This document shows positions 54,654 through 64,000 of a stretch of DNA of 64,000 nucleotides, one piece after another (the first letter of the stretch is position 1; each line of letters opens with the position of its first letter). The DNA lies in NCBI GenBank assembly GCA_001508335.1, contig LGFX01000004.1:139654-203653 (forward strand), read 5' to 3'. The stretch is from a candidate division TA06 bacterium 32_111 (GTDB taxonomy: Bacteria > Hydrothermota > 32-111). The position numbers and the translations under genes are program-made. The notes under the pieces are model-generated. The model made no database searches. It saw only the letters and a program-made list of their open reading frames with translations, and was not told where the DNA came from.

Positions 54654-56078
54654 ATGAAAAAAGTATTCTTTTTGCCAATTTCCCTACTTATTCCAATTAT
54701 TTTCATATTCGCACAATGGACGGAACCTGTAAAAATATGGAAATATGGAGTTGCATATTTTCAACCTAACGCATCACATCTTTTTGTTAAGGATACTTTG
54801 GGCAATCTTCATCTCGGTTGGTATGATACTTCAAAAGATGTCTATTTTTGTATAAGAAAACAAAGATATGATGGGAACCAATGGTTTTATGATGGTACGG
54901 CTTATGATCAACCTGAAAATGGAAGTGGATACTATCGTTTATCTTGGATGCCAACATTATCTATTGATGAAGATGGTAGATTCCTTTTTTTATGGGAAAG
55001 CAGACAGGATGGAAATTTCAACATTATGGGTAGATACTATGACGGTTCTCTCCTTTCATCTGTTTTTCAAGTTTCTTTCACATCTTCTTACTCATGGTTT
55101 CCAAAATCATTCTACAGAAACAGTAAACACCACTTTATTTATAGCGATGATTCTACTGGTGTTTTTAACATATATTATGGCTACTTTGATTCGTTAGTTC
55201 ATACTCCTTCAAATATTACAAATTCTGATGAAAATTGCTTAAATTACGATTTTTATGTTTATCCGAATGAAGATATTTCAATTATATATACAAAAAATAG
55301 AAATGGTTACCAGAACCTTTACAATAAAAGAAGGATATCAAATGTTTGGCAGAATGAAAATTTAATTTTTTCTTTTTATTCAGATGTTTACTATCCTAAT
55401 ATTATTTCGGATGGAGAGAAAGAGTTTGCTGTCTTCACATTGATTTCAAATGGTTTAAGTCAACTTTACCTTTCAAAATACTTAAATGGTGTCTGGTCAA
55501 CGCCTAAACTTTTGTCAGATGGCAACTATAATATTTATTACCCAACAGGTGTTATTTTGAACGATAAACTGCATCTTTTTTATGTTTCTGACAGTTACTT
55601 TTATGGCGAACTTTTTGATCTTGTTTACGATATTCAAAAAGAAACTGTTGATAGTATAAAACTTATCGCTCACCATGATACCTCTTTTATAGTAACACCA
55701 CAATGTATAGTTGATGATAATCAGAATATACATTTGGTTTATATTTTAAATGATAAAACCCCACCACCAGATTCAGGAGATAGCCCAAACGATATCTATT
55801 GGACATATTTACAGAATTCCAAAAAAAATGATGGCAAAAAAGATAATAAAAAACCTTACTCTTTGATAAAGTATCAATCGAAATTGGTTTTTGATTTTAT
55901 AAATTCAGATAGTTATTATCTTTCTATATATGATGTGAGCGGGAAAACAGTTGGTAGTTTTTCCTGTAGTTCAAAAAGATTTACATTGGATTATTCAAAA
56001 TTCAAATCAGGTATTTACTTTATAACAGTTAAAGAAGGTGATAAAAGATGGAAAGAAAAGATATTCAATATAAAATAA
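54654..56078 (+). CDS. T9SS-secreted protein with beta-propeller-like repeats
   Basis: 474 residues from ATG 54654 (a TTG at 54618 is really the -35 box). Signal peptide ~1-20. The body carries W-x-D-x-S/T and Asp-box-like strands (L-H-L-G-W-Y-D, L-S-I-D-E-D-G) resembling sialidase/BNR beta-propellers. The last ~75 residues form a T9SS sorting domain (I-Y-D-V-S-G-K-T-V, K-S-G-I-Y-F-I). No Shine-Dalgarno. It overlaps porU by 31 nt, tying a cargo gene to its sortase. Confidence 0.75.
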   Translation: MKKVFFLPISLLIPIIFIFAQWTEPVKIWKYGVAYFQPNASHLFVKDTLGNLHLGWYDTSKDVYFCIRKQRYDGNQWFYDGTAYDQPENGSGYYRLSWMPTLSIDEDGRFLFLWESRQDGNFNIMGRYYDGSLLSSVFQVSFTSSYSWFPKSFYRNSKHHFIYSDDSTGVFNIYYGYFDSLVHTPSNITNSDENCLNYDFYVYPNEDISIIYTKNRNGYQNLYNKRRISNVWQNENLIFSFYSDVYYPNIISDGEKEFAVFTLISNGLSQLYLSKYLNGVWSTPKLLSDGNYNIYYPTGVILNDKLHLFYVSDSYFYGELFDLVYDIQKETVDSIKLIAHHDTSFIVTPQCIVDDNQNIHLVYILNDKTPPPDSGDSPNDIYWTYLQNSKKNDGKKDNKKPYSLIKYQSKLVFDFINSDSYYLSIYDVSGKTVGSFSCSSKRFTLDYSKFKSGIYFITVKEGDKRWKEKIFNIK

Positions 56079-59000
56079 CAATTTTTTCTATTACCATATT
56101 AACCTTCATATCGATTTTTTCCTCTTTCCTTTACAATTTTTCTGATGGGAATATAAATGTAAACTATTATCCAGATAAAAATGACTCTGTAAAAGTTTTG
56201 ATACTTCCACCTACAGATTTCACCTTGAATGTTCAACCTTCCAGTTTGAAAAGTATCGTTGTTGGAAAACCTTTTTATTTTAAAGATTTTCAACTTCTAC
56301 CTTTAAAACCTTATAAGGAAAAGTATTCTTTGAATATTTCATATAAAAAAGTTAAAAATTTTGGTAGAGTTTTAACTCCAGATATAGAAACTGAAAAGAT
56401 ACTATCTTCAATATCGATAAATGGAAAAGATTTAAAAAACTTTATAAAACCGAGAACAAGTTTAAAAACGAAATCTTTAGATTACGATGGAACACCTTTA
56501 GCCAAGTTAAAGATAACAGAAAATGGTTTTTACAGGGTTTACTATGATGATATAAAAAATAAAAGTGGGGTTGATCTTTCTTTATACGATCCAAGAAGTA
56601 TAAAAGTTTACAATAAAAATATTCAGGTACCTATAAACATTTTTGGAATAAGTGACAACATTTTTGGAGAGGGTGATTATTTTGAATTTTATGGAGAGAG
56701 ATTGAAAGGAGAGAATACATATTTTGATAAATTCCAACTTGAAAATGTTTATGTTATAGTGGCAGGTGGGGGGAATGGTATAAGGTATGTAATTGACAAC
56801 CAGTTTATCGATGATTCTCTCATAGATTCCACAATTACCTCACACCTTTATGAAGTTCATCTTGAAAGTGATTCATTCTACCAGCCACTTGGAGGAAGAA
56901 CAACTATAGATACTTCAGATTTATGGTTTATGTCCTCAGTGAATTTTACAACCCCTTATGAGAGGAACATATATTTTGACAGTTATGATACAATCTATAA
57001 TACCTTCAATTTTTCAACCTATTTTCATGGCTTTTCATACAATCTACTTATAAATCCAGATCATATTTTAACCTTCAATCTAAACGATTCAGTAATTGAT
57101 ACAATAAAATGGGATGATCTTTCGCCATACAAATATGTTAAAGATTCTTTGATTTTCAGCAGTGATTCTGCAAAGATCAGGTTTGAACTTGTTGGTGGAG
57201 ATACTTTAGGTGTTGGTTTGAACTACTATGAATATTCATATATGAAAAATTTGATTCTTGAAGATGGAAGGGTAGATTTTAAAATATCCAATCTGAATTT
57301 TGGAAGTTACAAGTTCCATGTAAAAGGCTTAACTTCAACAGATGTTAAGGTGTACAGAAAAGATCTGAAAAATATTACCAACTTTATAACAGTTTACAAT
57401 CCTGTTTCCAACGATTATGATCTATACTTTACAGACCAGATATTTTCTTTACCTATTAATTATTCCGTTTACCAAAACACTTCTTTTTTGAAACCTGATA
57501 CTATTGAGGTTTTTAGATACAACCAACTCGATTCTCCAACTAATGAGGGAAATTTTGTAATTATCGTTGATCAGAAATTAAAAGAAAAAGCAAAAGAGTT
57601 TGCTGATCTTTTTTCGTCGGAAAACAAAGTTTTTCTTGCTGGAACCGATGAAATCTATGACCAGTTCAACTATGGATTCAGAGGTACGAAACCGATAAAA
57701 GATTTTTTGGTATCAGCTTATAACAACTGGATTTTACCACCAACACATGTACTTCTTCTTGGAGATGGTTCTTACGATAATAACAACCATCTCAAAGTTT
57801 TAGAAAACAGTATTCCATCTCCATACTATTATGAGAGTTCCGCATACTCAAGAGCACTTGTAGCATCAGATAATTATTATGCTACAATTGTTGGAGATGA
57901 TCCTGTCGAGGATATATCTGTTTCCAGGTTTCCGGCAAGGAATGATGGTGAAATCCAGATAGCAATTGAAAAGGTTAAACATTACATTGATTGGAAAAAC
58001 TCCGGCACATTCAATCTAAAATTCATTTTCGCTTACGATACAACACCTCCCGGGGAGGGACTTCCTTCATATGTAGATGCTAAGTACCAATCTTATAAAC
58101 TCGCTTCTATGATGCCAGATTATATAGGTGTTGATTTTATGGCAAATCTTTACGACAACAATGGTGATTTCTTAAACCAGTTAAACTATGGAACATCTAT
58201 TTTAAACATATACTCTCATGGTGCCAACCAATCTATAGGTAGTGGTGTTTACATTAGGATAAGCGATGTTTTGAGAATGAACAATATTAACAGGTTGCCT
58301 TTTGTAAAAGTTTATTCTTGTGATACAGGATATTTTGATGAGCTTTTAAGGGATGAACAATCTATAGGTGAAGCTTTCGTTCTTTCCCCTTCAGGAGGAG
58401 CCATAGCATATTATGGATCAGCGACAGCAAGTACCGATAACCTTAACAACAGTCTTGGAGAATCAAATTTCAGACAGATAGCTTTCAATGGAATAAAAAA
58501 TATTGGAGAGATTATACTCTATGGTGAATTGGACTTTTTTATAAACAGTAGTGCTTTTGGTAGTTCAAACCAGGATGATCCAAATGTCTATGAGATAAAA
58601 AATTATGGTCTTTTAGGTATAAATTTACTCGATTTAAAGATACCTGATATTTCGGAAAAAACATGTTCCCTTTCATCTTACCAGATTTATCCTAAAGATA
58701 CTCTTGTTGTAATACATTCCGATTCTAATTTGAAAAATGGATTTCTTGAGAGTGTTCTTATGGATTCTGAAAGAAAAATGTTAGTTTTTGATCATTCCGA
58801 TCTGGTTAACGGTTACGGAGAGAACACTCTATACCTTCCTGATACGCTGTCGAACTCTTCTATGATTCTTTCAACTTTAGCCTATACGAGTGATACTTCT
58901 GTTCTTTACATTTCCTATCCTACAGTTGGTGGAGATGGTGTTAAAAGCTTTTATATTCTACCCTCAAATCCAGATACTTTGACAGAATTTAGAATATATG

Positions 59001-60550
59001 CAAAGAAGGGTGGTAAGAACATTACAAATCTTGTAACTAACTATAAGTATCCTAATTCTACATACTATTACACTGCAAATATGGTTCAGGACTCTTTAGA
59101 CAGTTTACTTTTTTATACGGATCTTTTACAACCTATAAAGGCTAAAAAGAGTTCTTACGATTATTTCTACTATTACATTTCTTATACGGATTCCACAGGT
59201 AATGTAAATTTCACTACATTCACAAAAAAATTGTTGATACCTCCATATCCTGATGCGAAAATTATTCAAAAGCCTTATCTTACATTCGAAGATGAAAGTC
59301 CAGCAATAGCAGTTAAGATTTCAAATGGTGGAGAAAGGGATATAACCTCCATGCCTGTTAGTTTCTACAATATAGATGAAAATGATGATACAACTGTTAT
59401 AGGTATAGACACAATTTCGATAAAGGGAGGAGATACGGAAGAGTCAAAAATAAAAATAGATAGAAACTATTTTGGAGAAAAAATATCTGTTTTTGCAGCA
59501 AAAGATACTTTAAATTTCCCAGACAGGAATTTTATAAACAATAAGATTTCTGAACCATATTTTGATTATATTTTTGCTTACATATATGCAAAAGAACCTT
59601 TTGATTCCACAATATCATACCACGACCTTTTAATTTTTAACAAAGGTCAAGAAAAAGATGATACTAATTTGATTATAGTTTCAAAGGATTCTATAGATGG
59701 AACCGATCAGAACATTGAAATTCTTGGTAGCGAAAAGAGAAATTCTGTATATAGGATAGATGTACTGGACCCTGGTCAAAAAAGTGTACTTTCACTCTTC
59801 CCATCCTCAGAACTTTTGCCTGCAAACATTTTAAAATACGATTCACTTTCAAACAAGTTCCTATTGAGTGGAGAAAAAATTGAAGACACTACTATTTTCA
59901 CATTTGAAAATTACCGAGAAAAGTTTGTTATAGGAAGATGGGATGATACTATAGCACCTCTTGTAAAAATATTTATTGAAAATAAAGAAGTTTACTCTAC
60001 AACAGTTTTGGTTAACGATGTCAATTTTGGTATAACTGTTGAGGATAATGAAGGAGTTGATACGAGGAGTCTAAAGATTGTAATAGATGATGATACTCTC
60101 TCTTCCGAGACTGATTACCAACTTACAAAGGAAAGTGTTATAAAAAATCTTCCAGTTAAGATTTCGAAGTTTCTTGATAATGGTACTCACTCTTTAAAAG
60201 TTCAGTGTAATGATATTTATGGTAACTCTACCGATAAATTTTTTGAGTTTCAGGTTTCAAACCAGTTCAAATTTATAAATGTTGCGAATTTTCCTAACCC
60301 TGTTACAGGAAAAAGCACGAGAATAGTTTGTGAACTATCTAAGAATCCAGAAACAGCAAGGTTAAAGGTTTTTAGATCCAGTGGAGAGTTGTATAAAACG
60401 TATAACCTTTCATATCTAAAAGATAGGTTTGTTTATATGGATCTTTCTGTTGATGGTTTTTCAAATGGAACCTATTTCTATTATATTGAGGCTGAAAGTG
60501 AAGGGGAAAGTATAAAATCAAAAATCCAAAAGATGAGCGTTTTAAGATGA
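56048..60550 (+). CDS. porU: PorU-like C25 sortase of the type IX secretion system
   Basis: 1,500 residues. N-terminal signal/anchor (~10-30), a long beta-rich region, then a C25 caspase-like domain at ~490-850 with L-L-L-G-D-G-S-Y-D, His724 in Y-S-H-G and Cys758 in Y-S-C-D-T-G, followed by S-I-G-E-A-F and S-G-G-A-I-A-Y-Y-G-S. This S-C-D and GGAIA pattern fits PorU, which cleaves sorting domains and attaches cargo to the surface. Ig-like modules and a C-terminal T9SS-type domain (F-P-N-P-V-T-G) end the protein, as in PorU. AAGGTG precedes the ATG. Next gene is PorV-like, the same order as in known T9SS organisms. Confidence 0.82.
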   Translation: MERKDIQYKITIFSITILTFISIFSSFLYNFSDGNINVNYYPDKNDSVKVLILPPTDFTLNVQPSSLKSIVVGKPFYFKDFQLLPLKPYKEKYSLNISYKKVKNFGRVLTPDIETEKILSSISINGKDLKNFIKPRTSLKTKSLDYDGTPLAKLKITENGFYRVYYDDIKNKSGVDLSLYDPRSIKVYNKNIQVPINIFGISDNIFGEGDYFEFYGERLKGENTYFDKFQLENVYVIVAGGGNGIRYVIDNQFIDDSLIDSTITSHLYEVHLESDSFYQPLGGRTTIDTSDLWFMSSVNFTTPYERNIYFDSYDTIYNTFNFSTYFHGFSYNLLINPDHILTFNLNDSVIDTIKWDDLSPYKYVKDSLIFSSDSAKIRFELVGGDTLGVGLNYYEYSYMKNLILEDGRVDFKISNLNFGSYKFHVKGLTSTDVKVYRKDLKNITNFITVYNPVSNDYDLYFTDQIFSLPINYSVYQNTSFLKPDTIEVFRYNQLDSPTNEGNFVIIVDQKLKEKAKEFADLFSSENKVFLAGTDEIYDQFNYGFRGTKPIKDFLVSAYNNWILPPTHVLLLGDGSYDNNNHLKVLENSIPSPYYYESSAYSRALVASDNYYATIVGDDPVEDISVSRFPARNDGEIQIAIEKVKHYIDWKNSGTFNLKFIFAYDTTPPGEGLPSYVDAKYQSYKLASMMPDYIGVDFMANLYDNNGDFLNQLNYGTSILNIYSHGANQSIGSGVYIRISDVLRMNNINRLPFVKVYSCDTGYFDELLRDEQSIGEAFVLSPSGGAIAYYGSATASTDNLNNSLGESNFRQIAFNGIKNIGEIILYGELDFFINSSAFGSSNQDDPNVYEIKNYGLLGINLLDLKIPDISEKTCSLSSYQIYPKDTLVVIHSDSNLKNGFLESVLMDSERKMLVFDHSDLVNGYGENTLYLPDTLSNSSMILSTLAYTSDTSVLYISYPTVGGDGVKSFYILPSNPDTLTEFRIYAKKGGKNITNLVTNYKYPNSTYYYTANMVQDSLDSLLFYTDLLQPIKAKKSSYDYFYYYISYTDSTGNVNFTTFTKKLLIPPYPDAKIIQKPYLTFEDESPAIAVKISNGGERDITSMPVSFYNIDENDDTTVIGIDTISIKGGDTEESKIKIDRNYFGEKISVFAAKDTLNFPDRNFINNKISEPYFDYIFAYIYAKEPFDSTISYHDLLIFNKGQEKDDTNLIIVSKDSIDGTDQNIEILGSEKRNSVYRIDVLDPGQKSVLSLFPSSELLPANILKYDSLSNKFLLSGEKIEDTTIFTFENYREKFVIGRWDDTIAPLVKIFIENKEVYSTTVLVNDVNFGITVEDNEGVDTRSLKIVIDDDTLSSETDYQLTKESVIKNLPVKISKFLDNGTHSLKVQCNDIYGNSTDKFFEFQVSNQFKFINVANFPNPVTGKSTRIVCELSKNPETARLKVFRSSGELYKTYNLSYLKDRFVYMDLSVDGFSNGTYFYYIEAESEGESIKSKIQKMSVLR

Positions 60551-61506
60551 AAAGGTTCATATTTTTATTTATCAGTATTTTTTATATTTTTATTTTCTCA
60601 ACCGATTTGTTATCAATATTTCCAACACCTATTGGGGAGGGAGGAAAGGGAGCTGTTTTGACTTTTAGTTCAACAAGGGTTCCACTCTTCTTCTACAATC
60701 CATCGAATTCTTCAAATATTTTTAAAGAGCAGAGAGAAAATTTTTCATTTTTCTACGAACATAAATTTTTGTTTTCCAATATTTCTAACTATAACAATTT
60801 TTCTATTCTCTTTCCTGAAATAAAAAGGGTTAGTTTAGGGGTTCAGGTAATAAACCAAAACATTGATGACATTCCTATATATCCTGAATACTCTGATTCT
60901 ATTTCTTTTATACCTGCAGGATATTTTTCGGATAACTCTTTTGCAGGTATTTTTAACTTTTCCTATAGTTACTCTGGAAAAGATTTTTATGAGTTGAATT
61001 TTGGCGGAAACATAAAAACTATATACCATAGGATTTATAAAAATGTTGGGGTAGGTTTTGGGGTTGATCTTGGAACAACTTTTAAACTCTGTTTTGATAA
61101 TTTTAAAAATAGAGTCCCAGGTATCTTCGCTTTATCTTTCGTTTACAGGGATATCGCAAAAACAAGGGTTGTTTGGGATACAGATTCCAATACCGTTTCT
61201 TTGATAAACGATAGATTCTTTTCCGCTATTTCCTATGAAATAAATATCCAAAAGATAAGATCGAAAATATTCTCAGAATTTTCATTCGATATAGGAAGTA
61301 AAATAGTTTCCTCATCTATAATCTATACATATTCTGATTTGATTGGTTTCAATTTAGGGTATAAACATATATTATTTGAAAGTTTTAATCCACAAAATAT
61401 TGGTTTTGGAATATTTTTGAATATTACGAAATTTTCAATATATTATTCTTTCACAATGTTTGATATAGGTAACTCTAACTCTTTAGGTATCTCATATTCA
61501 TTCTGA
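60547..61506 (+). CDS. porV: PorV-like outer-membrane barrel (T9SS shuttle)
   Basis: 319 residues: signal peptide (~1-20), then a FadL-like barrel pattern with short alternating strands, an early F-Y-N-P-S-N-S segment where PorV/FadL proteins place a hatch loop, and a terminal Phe. Known PorV carries cargo from the translocon to PorU. Identity rests on fold pattern and on direct linkage to PorU (ATGA overlap of 4 nt). A general FadL-like transporter is the alternative. Confidence 0.72.
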   Translation: MKRFIFLFISIFYIFIFSTDLLSIFPTPIGEGGKGAVLTFSSTRVPLFFYNPSNSSNIFKEQRENFSFFYEHKFLFSNISNYNNFSILFPEIKRVSLGVQVINQNIDDIPIYPEYSDSISFIPAGYFSDNSFAGIFNFSYSYSGKDFYELNFGGNIKTIYHRIYKNVGVGFGVDLGTTFKLCFDNFKNRVPGIFALSFVYRDIAKTRVVWDTDSNTVSLINDRFFSAISYEINIQKIRSKIFSEFSFDIGSKIVSSSIIYTYSDLIGFNLGYKHILFESFNPQNIGFGIFLNITKFSIYYSFTMFDIGNSNSLGISYSF

Positions 61507-62450
61507 TGGAAACGAAAGATTTATTAACTCTGTCTGAAAATAAAAATTTTTTTGTAATATCTGGAAACTACTATGAGGATATAAAAGTCATCCTACAGAA
61601 GTTGAAGGAAAAATATATTACTCCCGGTGCTGAAGATTTTGATTACTTCGAGTTCTATATCCAGGATAGCGAGGAAGAAGATTTTTACAATAAGATTTTA
61701 ACACCTCCCTTGATGTCGTCAAAAAAAATATTTGTTTTAAAGGATGGTCTTAAGATATCAAAAAAATTTGCAGAACAGATAAATGAGTTAACAAAGAATC
61801 TTGATAGGGATGTTCTTTTTTTGATACTATGTATAGATGAGGAGGAATTATCTCCATACGAGTTGAAAAGGAATTCAGAAAAGAAATTCAATGGGGCAAC
61901 CCATCTATATTTTGAATCCGATCCAAGATTTCAAAAGAGTATAAACTTAAAAAGAATAGTTAGATTTGCGAAAGAAAGGGAAATAGATATAGATGATATC
62001 ATCGCTCAAAAACTTCTCGATTTTACCGATGGCAACATATACTCTGTTTTTAATATCATAAATTCTGCCTACATGAATGGAGATATGATAACTTTAGATT
62101 ATGTCGAAAATCTTCACGAGAAAGTTGAATTTTACGACTCTTATATTTTTGATTTTCTTAACAGTTTATCAGATAAAAAACTTAAAAATACTATACTCTC
62201 TTATAGAAAATGTCTTGAATGGAAACTTTTAACAAATGATGGGCTTGTTATGATGCTTTTAAAACAGTTCTCTGAAGCGAAAAAGAACGATAAAAGTAGA
62301 TTTAAAAATTGGAATGAAAAAGTATTGAAACAAAGTTTTGAAATGGTGTATAATCTTTTAAGAGATCTTAGAAGGTTTAACCAAAGATATGGAACGATAT
62401 TGGTAGAGGAAACACTTATAAAAATTATAAAGGGGGAAGAATGGATTTAA
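61506..62450 (+). CDS. holA: DNA polymerase III delta subunit-like (HolA)
   Basis: 314 residues with the HolA layout: N-terminal nucleotide-fold half (F-F-V-I-S-G-N, F-V-L-K-D-G) whose Walker A is degenerate as usual, then a helical lid and a C-terminal collar domain (E-W-K-L-L-T-N-D-G-L-V-M-M-L-L-K-Q, L-L-R-D-L-R-R-F-N). HolA opens the sliding clamp within the clamp loader. It begins 1 nt inside the PorV stop and overlaps the next gene by 10 nt, an odd neighbour for T9SS genes. Confidence 0.7.
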   Translation: METKDLLTLSENKNFFVISGNYYEDIKVILQKLKEKYITPGAEDFDYFEFYIQDSEEEDFYNKILTPPLMSSKKIFVLKDGLKISKKFAEQINELTKNLDRDVLFLILCIDEEELSPYELKRNSEKKFNGATHLYFESDPRFQKSINLKRIVRFAKEREIDIDDIIAQKLLDFTDGNIYSVFNIINSAYMNGDMITLDYVENLHEKVEFYDSYIFDFLNSLSDKKLKNTILSYRKCLEWKLLTNDGLVMMLLKQFSEAKKNDKSRFKNWNEKVLKQSFEMVYNLLRDLRRFNQRYGTILVEETLIKIIKGEEWI

Positions 62451-63307
62451 AAAGTTTAATGGCTGAAAAGGAAGAGATTCAAAGTAGAATGAAAAAACTT
62501 GAGGAGATGAAAGGTCAGATAAAAATAGTTATATATGAAAAGATAAAAAAAGAGTATGAAGAAAAATTGAAAAATATATTTGAACAAATAAAAAAAGATT
62601 CAGATTTTATCAAGAGCGAAATAGAGAATATAAAGAAAAACAAAGAAAAATTAAAACAGGAAATGGATAATTTGGATTTGGAAATTGAAGAGTTGAAAGT
62701 TAGGAGTATGTTAGGGGAAATCGTTAGCAACGATTTTGAAGACAAAAAAAATGAACTTGAAAGAAAGAAAAATGAATTATCAGAAGAGTTAAAAAAACTT
62801 CAGGAAAAGGAACTTGAGTTTTCCGAAATTTTACCTGAAGTGCCTGAAGAGAATAATACTTCCCAACCCTCAACAGATGAATTTAAAGAAAAAATAATAT
62901 ACGAAGATAATCTCGTTTATCCTGAAAGTAAAGGTGATGAGTCCTTTCCTCCAGTTTTGGAAACATCTACTGAAGATGTTAGTCCTGAAGAACTCGATAA
63001 GAATATTTCTGAAGGGATCGAATCTGCTATAGATAATATAATTTCACCAGACATAATAAAAGAGGAAAATTTTGATCTTGGCAAAGATCTTCCCAAAGAG
63101 GAAAAGATGGTGAAAGATAATCCTCTCGAAATGAACAACAAAAACAAACCGGAAAAAGAGAATGATATTGTTTTCGAAAAAGATTTCGATGCAAACATTG
63201 AAGAGGAAAAAGTTGAAACTATAGAAGGGCTTGTTTGTCCCAAATGTGGACATGTTAACAGATCGGATCTATTCAACTGTGAAAAATGTGGGGCTGAACT
63301 TCTCTAA
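62441..63307 (+). CDS. Coiled-coil protein with C-terminal zinc ribbon
   Basis: 288 residues. Long coiled coil (~1-130) of Lys/Glu heptads, an acidic unstructured middle (~130-260), and a C-terminal ribbon C-P-K-C-G-H-V and C-E-K-C-G-A. No signal peptide. The layout mirrors, in reverse order, the zinc-ribbon and spacer protein at 13176-14357, but the sequences are not alike. Function unknown; overlaps HolA by 10 nt. Confidence 0.72.
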   Translation: MDLKSLMAEKEEIQSRMKKLEEMKGQIKIVIYEKIKKEYEEKLKNIFEQIKKDSDFIKSEIENIKKNKEKLKQEMDNLDLEIEELKVRSMLGEIVSNDFEDKKNELERKKNELSEELKKLQEKELEFSEILPEVPEENNTSQPSTDEFKEKIIYEDNLVYPESKGDESFPPVLETSTEDVSPEELDKNISEGIESAIDNIISPDIIKEENFDLGKDLPKEEKMVKDNPLEMNNKNKPEKENDIVFEKDFDANIEEEKVETIEGLVCPKCGHVNRSDLFNCEKCGAELL

Positions 63308-64000
63308 TGGTTCTTAAAACTATCACTTTTTACACATTTTCAAACTATATAAACATTTTCCTTTCATTTGTTCAAGGTTTTTTTCTCGTCAAAATCCTGA
63401 GCCTTTCTCAAATGGGAGAATTCAGTCAATTCAAAATTATTTTGAATTATCTTTTGCTCTTCAATTTGGGTTTAACGAACTCATTTTTTATTCTGCTTCC
63501 AAAATCTTCACCTGATGAGAGAAAAATTTTTAAAAATCAGATTTTTACAATAAATACAATTATTTTTATAATAGTTTCTTTTCTCTTTTTATCATTTTTT
63601 CTGATTTACAAAAAAGAAATTTTCCTTTTCATTTTTTTGGTTCTTTTATTTTACTCCTCAAAAGAAATTCCTTCATACTATTTGAGATCGGTCGGTGATT
63701 TTTCAAAATATTCTGTTAACCTTATCCTCTCCCAAACAGTACTTTTACTTTCAACCATATTTTTAGCATCCCTTTTTGGTTTAAAGGGAGCATATTTTAG
63801 TTATCTTTTTTATTCCATTTTTTCCTTTTTTTTTGGAATATTCCTTATAAAGGGAATAAGATTTTCCAATTTTAATATTGAAAATTTTACATTTTTTATT
63901 AAAAAAGGATTCAACATTTATTTTGTTGGATTTCTGAATCAGATTATTTCCAATTTCGAGAGATTGTTTTTGAGTTTTATACTTATGAAGGAAACTTTTG
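63307..64000 (+). CDS. Polysaccharide flippase/export membrane protein, 3' truncated
   Basis: Open from ATG 63307 (sharing the last base of the upstream stop, TAATG) to the window end, 231 codons with no stop. Six or more hydrophobic helices with an S-L-S-Q-M-G-E-F-S-Q motif near residue 33 typical of Wzx/MATE-like lipid-linked oligosaccharide flippases. It would move glycan units across the inner membrane, fitting the glycosyltransferases in the window. Confidence 0.8.
   Translation, partial: MVLKTITFYTFSNYINIFLSFVQGFFLVKILSLSQMGEFSQFKIILNYLLLFNLGLTNSFFILLPKSSPDERKIFKNQIFTINTIIFIIVSFLFLSFFLIYKKEIFLFIFLVLLFYSSKEIPSYYLRSVGDFSKYSVNLILSQTVLLLSTIFLASLFGLKGAYFSYLFYSIFSFFFGIFLIKGIRFSNFNIENFTFFIKKGFNIYFVGFLNQIISNFERLFLSFILMKETF

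Overview
The window is a gene-dense, strongly AT-rich stretch of chromosome from a Gram-negative-type bacterium. It encodes lipobox lipoproteins, a TolC/RND efflux system and outer-membrane barrels ending in Phe. Several secreted proteins end in the 'Por secretion' C-terminal sorting domain of the type IX secretion system (T9SS), and PorU-like and PorV-like T9SS proteins are encoded side by side. Promoters are sigma70-like (TTGACA/T, then TATAAT-like at 16-17 bp) and internal genes carry strong AGGAGG ribosome binding sites. Both traits are unlike Bacteroidota, the classic T9SS hosts, so I infer an uncultured T9SS-bearing lineage near the FCB/WOR-3 candidate phyla. That assignment comes from gene content only. 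There are no rRNA genes, CRISPR arrays or recognisable mobile elements.

Layout. 1-5.8 kb (+): the end of a secreted clostripain-like protease, three glycosyltransferases and a TMTC-like membrane glycosyltransferase with TPRs, closed by a bidirectional terminator. 5.8-7.9 kb (-): four related small lipoproteins, expressed from a symmetric divergent promoter shared with a gingipain-like C25 protease (8.0-11.5 kb, +). 11.5-14.4 kb: tRNA-Thr(CGT), a short-N-terminus uridine-kinase-like nucleoside kinase, and a convergent zinc-ribbon protein with a 135-bp tandem repeat. 14.4-20.3 kb (+): a self-regulated TetR, TolC, membrane-fusion and RND pump operon. 20.3-23.5 kb (+): a TPP riboswitch with terminator controls a three-gene thiamine monophosphate pathway (His-type Thi4, ThiD2-ThiE fusion, ThiC). 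23.5-25.3 kb: an SGNH-hydrolase-like membrane protein and a rubredoxin-cupin protein. 25.3-38.4 kb (+): a 3,131-residue T9SS protein of about 32 repeats, a GNAT acetyltransferase and three envelope proteins. 38.5-41.8 kb (+): a chemoreceptor, rho and rpmE. 52.3-41.8 kb (-): two TPR proteins, an acidic protein, pyrR, pyrB, pyrC and a class III cyclase-like protein. 52.5-64 kb (+): an exported protein, a glycosyltransferase, a T9SS cargo protein, PorU-like, PorV-like, HolA-like, a coiled-coil zinc-ribbon protein and a truncated polysaccharide flippase.

Themes. Secretion and the cell surface dominate: T9SS cargo, sortase and shuttle, sugar transferases that could build the surface glycan or decorate cargo, and repetitive adhesin-like proteins. 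Thiamine synthesis is very compact and, from the active-site His in Thi4, probably sulfide-dependent, which suits an anaerobe. Several operon-first genes have a promoter -10 box only 6-7 nt before the start codon and no Shine-Dalgarno, pointing to leaderless mRNAs, while downstream genes have Shine-Dalgarno sites. The thiD2-thiE gene appears to start at an ACG codon. No intergenic gap exceeds 300 bases; the largest (20304-20482) holds the thiamine promoter, riboswitch and terminator.
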